DNA of 64,000 nucleotides, taken from NCBI RefSeq assembly GCF_030680935.1, contig NZ_JAUXUP010000042.1:1-64000 (forward strand), written 5' to 3'. This DNA comes from Polaromonas sp. GTDB lineage: Bacteria > Pseudomonadota > Gammaproteobacteria > Burkholderiales > Burkholderiaceae_C. Of the stretch, positions 24,542 to 32,662 are shown piece after piece. Every line of letters begins with the position of its first letter. Positions within the stretch are counted from its first letter, which is position 1. The notes below the pieces were generated by a model. That model saw only the letters and a list, made by a program, of their open reading frames with translations, did not search any database and was not told the DNA's origin. A program made the translations under genes and the position numbers.

Positions 24542-25975
24542 ATGAACAACAGAAGAAACTTTCTTGCAGGCGCGGGCGCCATCACGACAGCCGTTGCGGC
24601 TGCGGCGGTCAGCCGGGTGGCGATGGCGGCCCTGCCTGAACCCATGATCCAGACCAAGCCCGACACCGTGGCACCGCTGGTGCCCAACACCGGCCGCCCT
24701 TACAACCCGGTGGTCACCCTCAACGGCTGGACCCTGCCCTGGCGCATGAACCAGGGAGTCAAGGAGTTTCACCTGGTGGCCGAGCCGGTGGTGCGCGAAA
24801 TGTCGCCTGGCTTCAAGGCCCACCTGTGGGGCTACAACGGCCAGTCGCCTGGCCCCACCATCGAGGTGGTGGAGGGTGACCGTGTGCGTATTTTTGTCAC
24901 CAACAAGCTGCCAGAACACACCAGTATTCACTGGCATGGTCAGCGCCTGCCCAATGGCATGGATGGTGTGGCGGGTCTGAACCAACCTGCCATTCCCGTG
25001 GGCAAAACCTTTGTCTACGAGTTTGTGGCACGGCGCCCCGGCACCTTCATGTACCACCCGCATGCGGACGAGATGACGCAGATGGCCATGGGCATGATGG
25101 GCTTCTGGATCACCCACCCCAAAGCCAAACACCCGCTGATCGACGAGGTGGACCGCGACTTTGTCTTTCTGCTCAATGCCTATGACATTGACCCCGGCGC
25201 CTACACCCCCAAGATCATGACCATGCTGGACTTCAATATCTGGAGCTGGAACAGCCGGGTCTTCCCCGGCATCGACCCGCTGGTGGTGCGCAAGAACGAC
25301 AAGGTGCGCATACGCATGGGCAATCTGACCATGACCAACCATCCGATACATCTGCACGGGCATGAGTTTCTGGTCACAGGCACCGACGGCGGACCGACCC
25401 CTAAATCCACGCGCTGGTATGAAGTGACCACCGACGTGGCAGTGGGCCAGATGCGGCAGATCGAGTTTCTGGCCGACGAGGAAGGCGACTGGGCTTTTCA
25501 TTGCCACAAAAGCCACCACACCATGAACGCGATGGGCCACGATGTGCCGACGCTGATTGGTGTGGACCACCGCAAGATAGTCAAGGACATCACCAACGTG
25601 ATCCCCGACTACATGGTGATGGGTGAGCGCGGCATGGCCGACATGGCCGAGATGGATATGCCCCTGCCCGACAACACCGCCAAGATGATGACGGGCGAAG
25701 GCCCGTTCGGCTCGGTCGAAATGGGCGGCATGTTCTCGATGGTCAAGGTGCGCAAGAACCAGAAAGCCGGCGACTACAAGGACCCGGGTTGGTACAAACA
25801 CCCGCCCGGCGAAATCGCCTATGAATGGACGGGCGCACTGCCGAATCCGGCACGTTTTGCTGCCGAGGGCGGGCAAACGATGAAAGCGCAGAACATGCCG
25901 ATGAAGGACGTTGAAGTCCAGGTCCGCAAACCCGTGATGGGTGGCAAGGGCAGCATGGGCGGTATGAAGCACTGA
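24542..25975 (+). CDS. Multicopper oxidase, Tat-exported
   Basis: A 477-residue oxidase. A Tat-like N-terminus (N-R-R-N-F-L-A-G-A-G) precedes all four copper-binding motifs: H-W-H-G near residue 139, Y-H-P-H-A-D near 175, H-P-I-H-L-H-G near 267 and H-C-H-x3-H-x4-M (H-C-H-K-S-H-H-T-M-N-A-M) near 320. The type 1 and trinuclear sites are therefore complete. The remaining 150 residues are Met-rich, which often helps cuprous ion capture. The likely role is periplasmic oxidation of Cu(I) to Cu(II). It resembles copper oxidases such as CopA/CumA relatives. Confidence 0.88.
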   Translation: MNNRRNFLAGAGAITTAVAAAAVSRVAMAALPEPMIQTKPDTVAPLVPNTGRPYNPVVTLNGWTLPWRMNQGVKEFHLVAEPVVREMSPGFKAHLWGYNGQSPGPTIEVVEGDRVRIFVTNKLPEHTSIHWHGQRLPNGMDGVAGLNQPAIPVGKTFVYEFVARRPGTFMYHPHADEMTQMAMGMMGFWITHPKAKHPLIDEVDRDFVFLLNAYDIDPGAYTPKIMTMLDFNIWSWNSRVFPGIDPLVVRKNDKVRIRMGNLTMTNHPIHLHGHEFLVTGTDGGPTPKSTRWYEVTTDVAVGQMRQIEFLADEEGDWAFHCHKSHHTMNAMGHDVPTLIGVDHRKIVKDITNVIPDYMVMGERGMADMAEMDMPLPDNTAKMMTGEGPFGSVEMGGMFSMVKVRKNQKAGDYKDPGWYKHPPGEIAYEWTGALPNPARFAAEGGQTMKAQNMPMKDVEVQVRKPVMGGKGSMGGMKH

Positions 25976-25995
25976 ATGCCATTGAAAGACACCCA

Positions 25996-26607
25996 ATGAA
26001 AATCCAAAACACTATCAAATCAATAGCTGCTTGCGCAGTATTGACAGGAACTACCGCCAGTTTTGCGCAGCATACCCACGGAAATGGGCAAATACACGGC
26101 ACGCCCACTGTCAACCCGCCGCCGGTGAGCGCTTACGCTGGCCAACAGAGCCGCAGCATCAAGGCTCTGTCCGAAGCGCAGACGCAGGACCTGCTGGCTG
26201 GCAAAGGCATGGAGCTTGCCAAAGCGGCCGAGCTCAATGGTTACCCCGGCCCCATGCACACGCTGGAGCTGGCCCAAGCCCTGGCCCTGAGTCCGGCCCA
26301 GCAACTCGCGACGCAGACGCTGATGGAGCGGCACAGGGCCGATGCGCGCCGCCTGGGCGCCGAGTTGGTGGAAGCCGAACGCGCGCTGGATCAGGCTTTC
26401 ATGACGCGCCAGATCGACACCGCCAGTCTGAAAGGCCACACCCAGCGCATCGCAGAGCTGCAGGCCGCTTTGCGCGCCAGCCATCTTCAGACCCACTTGC
26501 AGCAGACCGCGCTGCTGAGCCCGCAGCAGATCAAGCGCTACGCCGAGTTGCGTGGCTACACCGTCGGCTCCGCCCCCGTTGTCAAGCCCTTGTCCCACAC
26601 GCACTGA
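25996..26607 (+). CDS. Spy/CpxP-like periplasmic protein
   Basis: A 203-residue exported protein with a signal peptide ending at S-F-A-Q near residue 25, a His-rich mature start (H-T-H-G-N-G-Q-I-H) and a long alpha-helical body containing G-Y-P-G-P-M-H-T-L-E-L-A-Q-A-L-A-L-S-P-A-Q near residues 75-95. The helical S-P-x-Q pattern is shared with Spy/CpxP/CnrX-type metal or envelope stress proteins. It probably binds metal or chaperones periplasmic proteins during copper stress. The signal region contains part of a repeat B element. Confidence 0.7.
   Translation: MKIQNTIKSIAACAVLTGTTASFAQHTHGNGQIHGTPTVNPPPVSAYAGQQSRSIKALSEAQTQDLLAGKGMELAKAAELNGYPGPMHTLELAQALALSPAQQLATQTLMERHRADARRLGAELVEAERALDQAFMTRQIDTASLKGHTQRIAELQAALRASHLQTHLQQTALLSPQQIKRYAELRGYTVGSAPVVKPLSHTH
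26011..26048. repeat. Partial dispersed repeat B in the Spy-like gene signal region
   Basis: ACTATCAAATCAATAGCTGC and TTGCGCAGTATTGACAGG match the left half of repeat B (AATAGCTGCTTGCGC core). It falls within codons for the signal peptide of the Spy-like protein. It may be chance or a fixed insertion; the match is shorter than in the other copies. Confidence 0.4.
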
Positions 26608-26635
26608 ACATCAACCCAGCTAAAAGAAGATATCC

Positions 26636-27130
26636 ATGAAAACATTGACCTCCGCCCTCCTCGCCATGCTGATTGCTGGCGCCAGCACTTTCGCCTTCGC
26701 TCACGGTGACGATGCCCACGCCAAAAAGGCCGTGGCCGTCAAGAAAGAGCAAAAGGAATGGGGCATTGCGGGAGATGCCAAAGCCGTCCAGCGGACCATC
26801 ACCGTCGGGATGAGCGACGACATGCGTTTCACCCCTGGCGATCTCGCTGTCAAGCAGGGTGAGACCATCCGCTTCGTCATCAAAAACACGGGGAAGGTCA
26901 TGCATGAAATGGTGATCGGCACCAAAAAAGAAAACGACGAACATGCGGCGCTGATGATCAAGTTTCCTGGCATGGAGCATGACGCGCCCTACATGGCGCA
27001 CGTTGCACCGGGCAAGACCGCCGAGATCATCTGGACCTTCAACAAACCCGGCAATTTTGACTTTGCCTGCCTGATTGCCGGCCACTACCAGGCTGGCATG
27101 ATCGGCAAGATCAAGGTCACTGCCCGCTAA
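26636..27130 (+). CDS. Cupredoxin-domain copper-binding protein, copy 1
   Basis: A 164-residue exported cupredoxin. After the signal peptide (A-F-A-H near residue 23) the domain shows M-R-F-T-P, Q-G-E-T-I-R-F-V-I-K-N and the copper ligands histidine in V-M-H-E-M and cysteine-histidine-methionine in F-A-C-L-I-A-G-H-Y-Q-A-G-M. The Cys-x4-His-x4-Met spacing is that of type 1 copper sites. Its paralogue lies at 31246. It sits between a Spy-like protein and a DUF411 protein in the copper operon, and probably shuttles copper in the periplasm. Confidence 0.87.
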   Translation: MKTLTSALLAMLIAGASTFAFAHGDDAHAKKAVAVKKEQKEWGIAGDAKAVQRTITVGMSDDMRFTPGDLAVKQGETIRFVIKNTGKVMHEMVIGTKKENDEHAALMIKFPGMEHDAPYMAHVAPGKTAEIIWTFNKPGNFDFACLIAGHYQAGMIGKIKVTAR

Positions 27131-27155
27131 CAAAAACCCCAGGAAAGGAAACCTC

Positions 27156-27635
27156 ATGCAAAGACGCCATGCTCTTCAGACCCTTGCAGGCCTTGCGGCA
27201 GCGACTATCGCCCCGTGGGCATTGGCCCAAACCCGCCCACAGGTCGAAGTCTGGAAAGACCCGAACTGCGGCTGCTGCAAGGACTGGGTCGTTCATATGG
27301 AAGCCAACGGTTTTGACGTCAAAGTCAACGACAGCGGCAACACTGCGGCCCGTACCCGTCTGCGCATTCCGGAAAAGATGGGCTCCTGCCATACCGCAAC
27401 AGTCGGTGGCTATGCCCTCGAAGGGCACGTGCCCGCGCGCGAAATTCAGCGCTTGTTGAAAGAAAAACCAAAAGCCATCGGTCTGGCCGTCCCCGGCATG
27501 CCAGTGGGTTCGCCCGGCATGGACGCGCCGCTTTACGGCGGACGTGCAGATGCCTACAAGGTGCTGCTTGTCCTCGAGGATGGCAGCTCGCGCGTTTATC
27601 AGTCTTATCCCCGTTCCTCCCCCACCCGCTCCTGA
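27156..27635 (+). CDS. DUF411 metal-binding protein
   Basis: A 159-residue exported protein with a signal peptide (W-A-L-A near residue 23) and the DUF411 core V-W-K-D-P-N-C-G-C-C-K-D-W near residue 32, M-G-S-C-H-T-A near 74 and Y-A-L-E-G-H-V-P near 84. The C-x-C-C and C-H residues are expected metal ligands. DUF411 genes recur with copper efflux systems. It is 11 bases upstream of the CusF-like gene and in the same operon. Confidence 0.88.
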   Translation: MQRRHALQTLAGLAAATIAPWALAQTRPQVEVWKDPNCGCCKDWVVHMEANGFDVKVNDSGNTAARTRLRIPEKMGSCHTATVGGYALEGHVPAREIQRLLKEKPKAIGLAVPGMPVGSPGMDAPLYGGRADAYKVLLVLEDGSSRVYQSYPRSSPTRS

Positions 27636-27646
27636 AGGAAATTTTC

Positions 27647-28000
27647 ATGAAAAAACTCAATGCCTTCCTGCTTGCCTCTGCCCTGCTAGCGGGCGCAGCT
27701 TCTGCCCACGCGGCCTCACATGCCGGTGCACCCATGGCCGGCGACGCCAAAAAAGACACTGCCATGAAAGCCGCCACCGACATGGCCGACGGCGAAATCC
27801 GCAAGGTCGATGTGGACAACAAAAAAATCACCATCAAGCACGGCGAGATCAAGAACCTGGACATGCCCGGCATGACCATGGTGTTTCAGGCCAAAGACCC
27901 CGCCCTGCTGGGCAAGGTCAAGGTCGGCGACAAGGTCCGCTTCAAGGCCGAGAAAGATGGCACGGCTTTTGTGGTGACAGACATTCAGCCCGCGAAGTAA
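27647..28000 (+). CDS. CusF-like periplasmic copper-binding protein
   Basis: A 117-residue protein: signal peptide to about residue 23, a short Ala/Lys linker, then one CusF domain with I-T-I-K-H-G-E-I-K-N-L-D-M-P-G-M-T-M-V-F near residues 62-81. The histidine, the two methionines of M-P-G-M-T-M and an aromatic neighbour form the Cu(I)/Ag(I) site known from CusF. It is the last gene of the operon that begins near 22.7 kb. Confidence 0.88.
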   Translation: MKKLNAFLLASALLAGAASAHAASHAGAPMAGDAKKDTAMKAATDMADGEIRKVDVDNKKITIKHGEIKNLDMPGMTMVFQAKDPALLGKVKVGDKVRFKAEKDGTAFVVTDIQPAK

Positions 28001-28401
28001 AGACCAGAGGAACCAGAGGAAGATCGCAACGACCTGCCCGCGCAGACTCCTGATTCGCTACGGTTGGCGCTCACCGTCGCCTGAAACCCTCGCGCCACGA
28101 TGACCGAGCAAGCCAGCCGCCTCAGAGAGGCATCCATCAGGGGTGGGGCACCGCGGCCAGCTCTTGAGGGAAGCGCGCAACAAGTACCCTGCGGCGTGCG
28201 ATCAGCCGGGCTCGGGCGGTATGCTGCGTTGAATTTCTTGCTAATAGCCAGCTATGAGTTGCGAAATTTGCCTTGCATCCCATCCCCATCCGGCGGCCGC
28301 CCATCCGCCAGGACAGTCCAGCGCTTCCCTGGCTGGCAGCCTGATCGACAGACCCAAAAGAGGCCGACTGATACTCAGCCGGCCCAGCCGCATCTGCTTC
28401 C
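28001..28401. other. Gene-free gap after the first copper operon
   Basis: About 400 bases lie between the CusF-like stop and the next gene. Open frames here (for instance 28100-28432) resemble no protein I know and lack convincing ribosome sites. A short stretch at 28234-28262 (TTTCTTGCTAATAGCCAGCT and following) looks like part of dispersed repeat B. I saw no clear intrinsic terminator. The gap may hold degraded sequence. Confidence 0.5.
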
Positions 28402-28764
28402 TCAGTTGATGTACTGTTCCCGGAACAGTTGACGCTCCGCATTTGTCATGGCCAAAGATGGCTTGGGCGTGTTATGGGCGATGGTGTCCGTATGAACCAG
28501 CTTGCCCTCCTGAAAGGCATAGCTGTGCTGGGCACGGATGTAGCCGGCTTCGCCACCGACCAGCGTACCGCCGTCAGAGGTCAGGCGGTTTGCGCGAAAG
28601 GTTTCAAATTCTTTTTGAACAACTGCGCGGCTTTTGTTACTTTGAACGCGGTGACTGTCAAAGCCCGCCTCGCCGCCCACCCAGGTACTGCCACCGTTGG
28701 CAAAAGCGGCCGGAATGGATGCACTTACCAGTGCGAGGACAAATACGGTTTTACGAAACGACAT
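28402..28764 (-). CDS. Exported protein of unknown function (DUF4148-like)
   Basis: A 120-residue protein with a signal peptide ending A-A-F-A near residue 22. The mature part has two similar short motifs, S-T-W-V-G-G-E-A-G-F and G-T-L-V-G-G-E-A-G-Y, and ends P-K-P-S-L-A-M-T-N-A-E-R-Q-L-F-R-E-Q-Y-I-N. The repeated V-G-G-E-A-G unit is the most striking feature. The ATG at 28764 has AAAGGAG upstream. It diverges from the response regulator, and the predicted regulator box at 28886 lies between them. No function is assigned. Confidence 0.68.
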   Translation of the reverse strand: MSFRKTVFVLALVSASIPAAFANGGSTWVGGEAGFDSHRVQSNKSRAVVQKEFETFRANRLTSDGGTLVGGEAGYIRAQHSYAFQEGKLVHTDTIAHNTPKPSLAMTNAERQLFREQYIN

Positions 28765-28885
28765 GATCAAACTCCTTTAGGATCGATTGCAGGGTGTGGC
28801 CCCAACCTTTGAGGCCACTGCGATGCAAGCGCTGCATCACGGTTTTCAATGTAGATGTCCGGGTGCGACAACGCCCTGACCCGCA

Positions 28886-28903
28886 GATTACAAATGCGTT
28901 ATT
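28886..28903. promoter_or_regulatory. Predicted CopR-type box 1
   Basis: GATTACAAATGCGTTATT matches the dyad GATTACAAATTTGTAATC in 14 of 18 positions. It lies 17 bases upstream of the response regulator start and 122 bases upstream of the divergent gene's start. A nearly perfect copy lies at 31085. The pair suggests autoregulation. Confidence 0.6.
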
Positions 28904-28919
28904 TCAATCGAGGCTTGTT

Positions 28920-29600
28920 TTGAAAATTCTGGTGATTGAAGATGAACCCAAGGCCGCCGACTACCTGCGCAAAGGTCTGAGCGAAAACGGTTATGCGGTC
29001 GAAGTTGCCCACAATGGCACAGACGGCCTGCACGCGGCTGTTACTGGTGACCATGACCTCGTCATCCTGGATGCCATGCTGCCGGGCATAGACGGCTTTA
29101 CCGTTCTTTCGGCATTGCGCAGCTCCCGGGAGCTGCCGGTACTTATGCTCACTGCGCGTGGAGACACAGACGACAAGGTGCGCGGCTTCCACCTCGGCGC
29201 TGACGACTACCTGGTCAAGCCGTTTCAGCTTCCTGAGTTGCTGGGGCGCGTCAAGGCCATCCTCAAGCGTGGTCAACCCGCCGCCGTGGAGCAGGTGCTA
29301 CGCACGGCCGATCTGGAAATCGATTCGGTACGCCACCGCGCGACCCGCGCCGGCCAGCGCATTGACCTGTCGGCGAAGGAGTTCGCCCTGTTGACCCTTC
29401 TGGCCCAGAAAACCGGAGAGGTCCTGTCTAGAACGCAGATTGCCTCCCTGGTCTGGGATATTCATTTCGACTCGGACACCAACGTGGTGGAAGTAGCGAT
29501 ACGGCGGCTGCGCGCCAAAATCGATGACCCTTTTGAACAGAAGCTGATCCATACCGTGCGCGGCGTGGGTTATGTCCTGGAGCGACGAGGCGCACTGTGA
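28920..29600 (+). CDS. copR: Heavy-metal response regulator (CopR/CusR-type)
   Basis: A 226-residue OmpR-family regulator. The receiver has acidic residues E-D-E near 7-9, phospho-acceptor D51 in V-I-L-D-A-M-L-P-G and lysine in L-V-K-P-F. The DNA-binding winged helix covers about residues 125-222 with L-S-A-K-E-F-A-L-L and N-V-V-E-V-A-I-R-R-L-R-A-K-I-D. The start is TTG at 28920 (GAGG ribosome site six bases before), giving the conserved M-K-I-L-V-I-E-D-E. It overlaps the kinase gene by four bases. It is likely copper-responsive given its neighbours. Confidence 0.87.
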   Translation: MKILVIEDEPKAADYLRKGLSENGYAVEVAHNGTDGLHAAVTGDHDLVILDAMLPGIDGFTVLSALRSSRELPVLMLTARGDTDDKVRGFHLGADDYLVKPFQLPELLGRVKAILKRGQPAAVEQVLRTADLEIDSVRHRATRAGQRIDLSAKEFALLTLLAQKTGEVLSRTQIASLVWDIHFDSDTNVVEVAIRRLRAKIDDPFEQKLIHTVRGVGYVLERRGAL

Positions 29601-31015
29601 CACCCGGTCGGCGCTTCCGCTTCTGGGCTGGAAATTCCCTGGCGGCCAGCATTGCGCTGGCCAGTGCCTTCTTCGGCTTTCTTGTGACAGGGACTGCCAT
29701 CGTGATCGGGTTCTACGCCCTTTCGCATCAGCTGGATGCGCGGTCTGAAACCGAGTTGCTGGGCAAACGTGATCTGCTGGTTCATGTTCTGTCCGAAATT
29801 CCCTCCCTGGAAGAAGTCAATGCGAACAAACACCGCTTTGGCGATTTACTGATAGGTCACGACGATCTGCATCTGGCGTTGGTCGACCCCGCCAGCGGTC
29901 AAAGCGTGGCAAGTTTTTCGCTACTCGCTCAGCAATCCGTGTCTTCGCTGACCGCTACTCCGCCCGTTTCGACGCCAGTCCAACCATGGGTGGCGGCCTC
30001 AGGAGAGCGGCTAGGCGCTATTCAGGGTAGCAGCACGCTAGGCAACGGGACGGCGGTGCGGTATTTCCTGTCGCTCGATCGCCGCCATGATCGTCGGCTA
30101 CTGAAAGGGTTCATCCAGACCACACTGGTCGGCTGGCCCCTTTTGTTGATGATTGTCGCGTTCGGCGCCTGGCTCATGGCGCGTACCAGCCTGGCGCCTT
30201 TGCGGCGGTTTCACCGACTGGCCGCAGCCACCAGCGTGCAATCCCTCAGTCACCGAATATCTTCCGCCGGCCTGCCCACCGAACTGTACGAACTCGCAGA
30301 AGAATTCAACGGCATGATGGGGCGTATCGATGCAGGCTACCAGCGCTTGCAAGAGTTCTCTGGTGAGCTTGCGCATGAGATGCGCACCCCGATTGCCACG
30401 CTCATGGGTAGAACGCAGGTGGCGCTGTCTCTTCCGCGCACCGGTGCCGAGTTACAAGAGGTACTCGAAGGCAACATTGAAGAGCTCGAGCGATTGTCGC
30501 GACTGATCTCCGAGATGCTCTTCATTGCGCGCGCAGACCACCATCAGGACCCGTTACACCACGAACGGGTGAAGCTTGTTGATGAATCGTTACGGATCGC
30601 AGACTATCTGTCGCTGATCGCAGAAGAACGCGGTGTGAGCGTCAAAGTGACCGGCACGGCCACAGTGACGGCAGATCGCAACCTGGTGCAGCGTGCGATC
30701 ACCAATTTACTGTCGAATGCAATACGTCATGCCACGATCCAATCGACGATACATCTTGCAATCGACGAAGAAGGGGAGCAGGTGACGCTTGCAGTGACCA
30801 ACCACGGCGACACCATTGCACCAGAACATCTGGAGCGGATTTTTGACCGCTTCTATCGTATTGACTCCGGGCGAGCACGCCTTGATGGTGGTACAGGGCT
30901 GGGGCTGGCCATTGTGCGCTCCATCATGGCGACCCACAGCGGGCAGGTGAAGGCGCACAGTTCAGTGGGGGGCGAAACGACATTCACGCTGACGTTCCCC
31001 AAAATGGCGGAATGA
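29597..31015 (+). CDS. copS: Heavy-metal sensor histidine kinase (CopS/CusS-type)
   Basis: A 472-residue membrane kinase beginning with GTG inside the regulator stop. Two membrane segments (about residues 15-40 and 172-195) flank a periplasmic sensor domain, followed by a HAMP linker, the phospho-accepting H-box G-E-L-A-H-E-M-R-T-P near residue 257, N-box N-L-L-S-N-A-I-R-H near 370 and G-box G-G-T-G-L-G-L-A-I-V near 432. All catalytic motifs are present. It probably senses periplasmic Cu(I)/Ag(I) and phosphorylates the regulator encoded before it. Confidence 0.88.
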   Translation: MTPGRRFRFWAGNSLAASIALASAFFGFLVTGTAIVIGFYALSHQLDARSETELLGKRDLLVHVLSEIPSLEEVNANKHRFGDLLIGHDDLHLALVDPASGQSVASFSLLAQQSVSSLTATPPVSTPVQPWVAASGERLGAIQGSSTLGNGTAVRYFLSLDRRHDRRLLKGFIQTTLVGWPLLLMIVAFGAWLMARTSLAPLRRFHRLAAATSVQSLSHRISSAGLPTELYELAEEFNGMMGRIDAGYQRLQEFSGELAHEMRTPIATLMGRTQVALSLPRTGAELQEVLEGNIEELERLSRLISEMLFIARADHHQDPLHHERVKLVDESLRIADYLSLIAEERGVSVKVTGTATVTADRNLVQRAITNLLSNAIRHATIQSTIHLAIDEEGEQVTLAVTNHGDTIAPEHLERIFDRFYRIDSGRARLDGGTGLGLAIVRSIMATHSGQVKAHSSVGGETTFTLTFPKMAE

Positions 31016-31084
31016 GTCATCTACGTCAGTTTTCACATATTTGGCGTGTCAGCGGTTCATGACCCACCTGATGACCTGTCTGCG

Positions 31085-31102
31085 GATAACAAATTTGTAA
31101 TC
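31085..31102. promoter_or_regulatory. Predicted CopR-type box 2
   Basis: GATAACAAATTTGTAATC is a palindrome with a single mismatch (17 of 18 against GATTACAAATTTGTAATC). It lies about 145 bases upstream of the second cupredoxin gene, in a 230-base gap after the kinase gene. Sequence sharing with the site at 28886 supports a common regulator. Confidence 0.65.
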
Positions 31103-31245
31103 TTCAGGTCATCGCGATGTGGGGGCCTGTTTTGTAAAGTCATGACCGTGATGCAGAGTATGCGTCGCAAAGACCCCGGGTATCGATTTACCCAGGCCTT
31201 GATGTTCCGAGAGCCAAACCAGCTCCTCTTCTTTCAGGAATCGCT

Positions 31246-31764
31246 ATGACCTATCGTCTTCGCACACTCACTTTGGCCCTCTTCCTCGGCGCTGCCTCGG
31301 CAGCAAGTTTCGCGTCGGGCACCCATACAGGCGGTCATGAAGGAAGTGCTATCGGCAAACCCGGGAAGGCAGCCAATGTGAGCCGGACCATCAAAGTTGA
31401 CATGACGGACAACATGCGTTTCACATCGGCCGACATTGCAGTGAAGCAAGGCGAGACCATTCGTTTCGTCGTTCAGAACTCGGGCAAGGTCAAGCACGAA
31501 ATGGTGCTGGGTACCGCCAGGGAGCTCAAAGAGCACTACGAAGTAATGAAGAAAAATCCGGAGATGGAACATGCCGATGAAAACATGATCTCGGTGGCTC
31601 CCGGAAAGAGCGGCGAAATCATTTGGCAGTTTACGAAATCAGGAAAAATCGATTTCGCCTGCCTGCAACCCGGCCACTACGACGCCGGCATGAAAGGCTT
31701 GGTCAACGTCGCCTCAGATCGTACGGTCACCAAAAAAACATCAACTCCCGAGCACAAACACTGA
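31246..31764 (+). CDS. Cupredoxin-domain copper-binding protein, copy 2
   Basis: A 172-residue exported protein, clearly paralogous to the one at 26636. It has a signal peptide to about residue 24, a His-rich mature start, M-R-F-T-S, Q-G-E-T-I-R-F-V-V-Q-N, the ligand histidine in V-K-H-E-M and F-A-C-L-Q-P-G-H-Y-D-A-G-M with the Cys, His and Met ligands. The C-terminus adds a short lysine/histidine-rich tail (P-E-H-K-H). It is preceded by the predicted regulator box and followed by the tandem CusF gene. Confidence 0.87.
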   Translation: MTYRLRTLTLALFLGAASAASFASGTHTGGHEGSAIGKPGKAANVSRTIKVDMTDNMRFTSADIAVKQGETIRFVVQNSGKVKHEMVLGTARELKEHYEVMKKNPEMEHADENMISVAPGKSGEIIWQFTKSGKIDFACLQPGHYDAGMKGLVNVASDRTVTKKTSTPEHKH

Positions 31765-31816
31765 GTCAGCCCTGCTGGCCACCGATGCAACTTTTTTGAA
31801 TCTTCAAGGACTAATC

Positions 31817-32485
31817 ATGAAACCTCTCCATACTCTGCTGATCTTCGCCGCCATGCTGGCTGGCAATGCGCAGGCCGCCTCTCATTCGGGCGCGCCTACA
31901 GCCACCGGCAATGTCAAAGCGGCCGGCGCACCATCGGCTTCATCCGACATGGCTGTCGGTGAAATCAGAAAGATTGACCTCGCCAACAACAAAATCACGA
32001 TCAAGCATGGCGAGATCAAGAACCTTGACATGCCTGGTATGACCATGGTGTTTCAAGTCAAGGAAGCTGCCCTGCTGAAGAATGTCAAGGTAGGCGACAG
32101 TGTCCGCTTCAAAGCGGAGAAGGCTGGTGGCGCCATCGTGGTGACGGATATGCAGGCAGCTTTGCCTCTGGTCGTTGCACAGACGGGTCTTTCGACCACC
32201 CAGCCAACCGGCGTCATGGCGCCAGTTTCCGCGACGAAGAAGGAAACCGCCGAGTCAGCCCCGGAGATGACCGAAGGTGAAATTCGCAAGGTTGACGTGG
32301 CCAACGGCAAAGTCACAATCAAGCATGGTGAGATCAAAAACCTCGACATGCCTGGTATGACCATGGTGTTTCAGGCCAAGGATCCCGAGCTGCTCGCCAA
32401 AGCAAAACCGGGCGACAAAATTCGCTTCAAGGCCGAAAAAGCCGGCGGCGCTATCGTGGTGACGGACATCCAGCCTGCCAAGTAA
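31817..32485 (+). CDS. Tandem two-domain CusF-like copper-binding protein
   Basis: A 222-residue exported protein with a signal peptide (N-A-Q-A near residue 18) and two CusF domains, at about residues 47-113 and 149-222, joined by a roughly 35-residue Ala/Thr/Pro-rich linker. Each domain repeats I-K-H-G-E-I-K-N-L-D-M-P-G-M-T-M-V-F with the copper-binding histidine and methionines intact. Single-domain CusF is the norm, and the neighbouring single-domain gene at 27647 is its close relative. The near identity of the two halves suggests a recent internal duplication. Confidence 0.87.
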   Translation: MKPLHTLLIFAAMLAGNAQAASHSGAPTATGNVKAAGAPSASSDMAVGEIRKIDLANNKITIKHGEIKNLDMPGMTMVFQVKEAALLKNVKVGDSVRFKAEKAGGAIVVTDMQAALPLVVAQTGLSTTQPTGVMAPVSATKKETAESAPEMTEGEIRKVDVANGKVTIKHGEIKNLDMPGMTMVFQAKDPELLAKAKPGDKIRFKAEKAGGAIVVTDIQPAK

Positions 32486-32553
32486 CTGGGGATACCGCAA
32501 CCCTTTTGCGATGCGCACCGTGCAGCTTCGCGCACTGGGTGGCCGCCATGCAA

Positions 32554-32571
32554 TGTAGGCTGTCACCTACA
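32554..32571. repeat. Short inverted repeat
   Basis: TGTAGG-CTGTCA-CCTACA has perfect 6-base arms. It lies in the 177-base gap between the tandem CusF gene and the following membrane protein, about 90 bases before that gene's ATG. It could be an operator or a weak hairpin; nothing else supports either. Confidence 0.4.
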
Positions 32572-32662
32572 GCATGCCCACGTTCAGCCTTGATTCAAGC
32601 ATCTGACGGTGCCCTGTCATCTGCGCCATTCGCCGCAGTTGAAAACCGGGTTACGCTTCAGC

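Noticed and set aside
24536-25996. Long frame antisense to the multicopper oxidase
   Set aside because: It is a mirror of the His-rich coding strand; the sense frame has all copper motifs and a ribosome site.
28100-28442. Open frames of about 100 residues on both strands after the CusF-like gene
   Set aside because: Neither looks like a known protein; the composition is that of non-coding GC-rich DNA and part of it resembles repeat B.
31046-31249. 67-residue open frame between the sensor kinase and the second cupredoxin gene
   Set aside because: It overlaps the predicted regulator box, has no convincing ribosome site and no family resemblance; the stretch reads as a promoter region.
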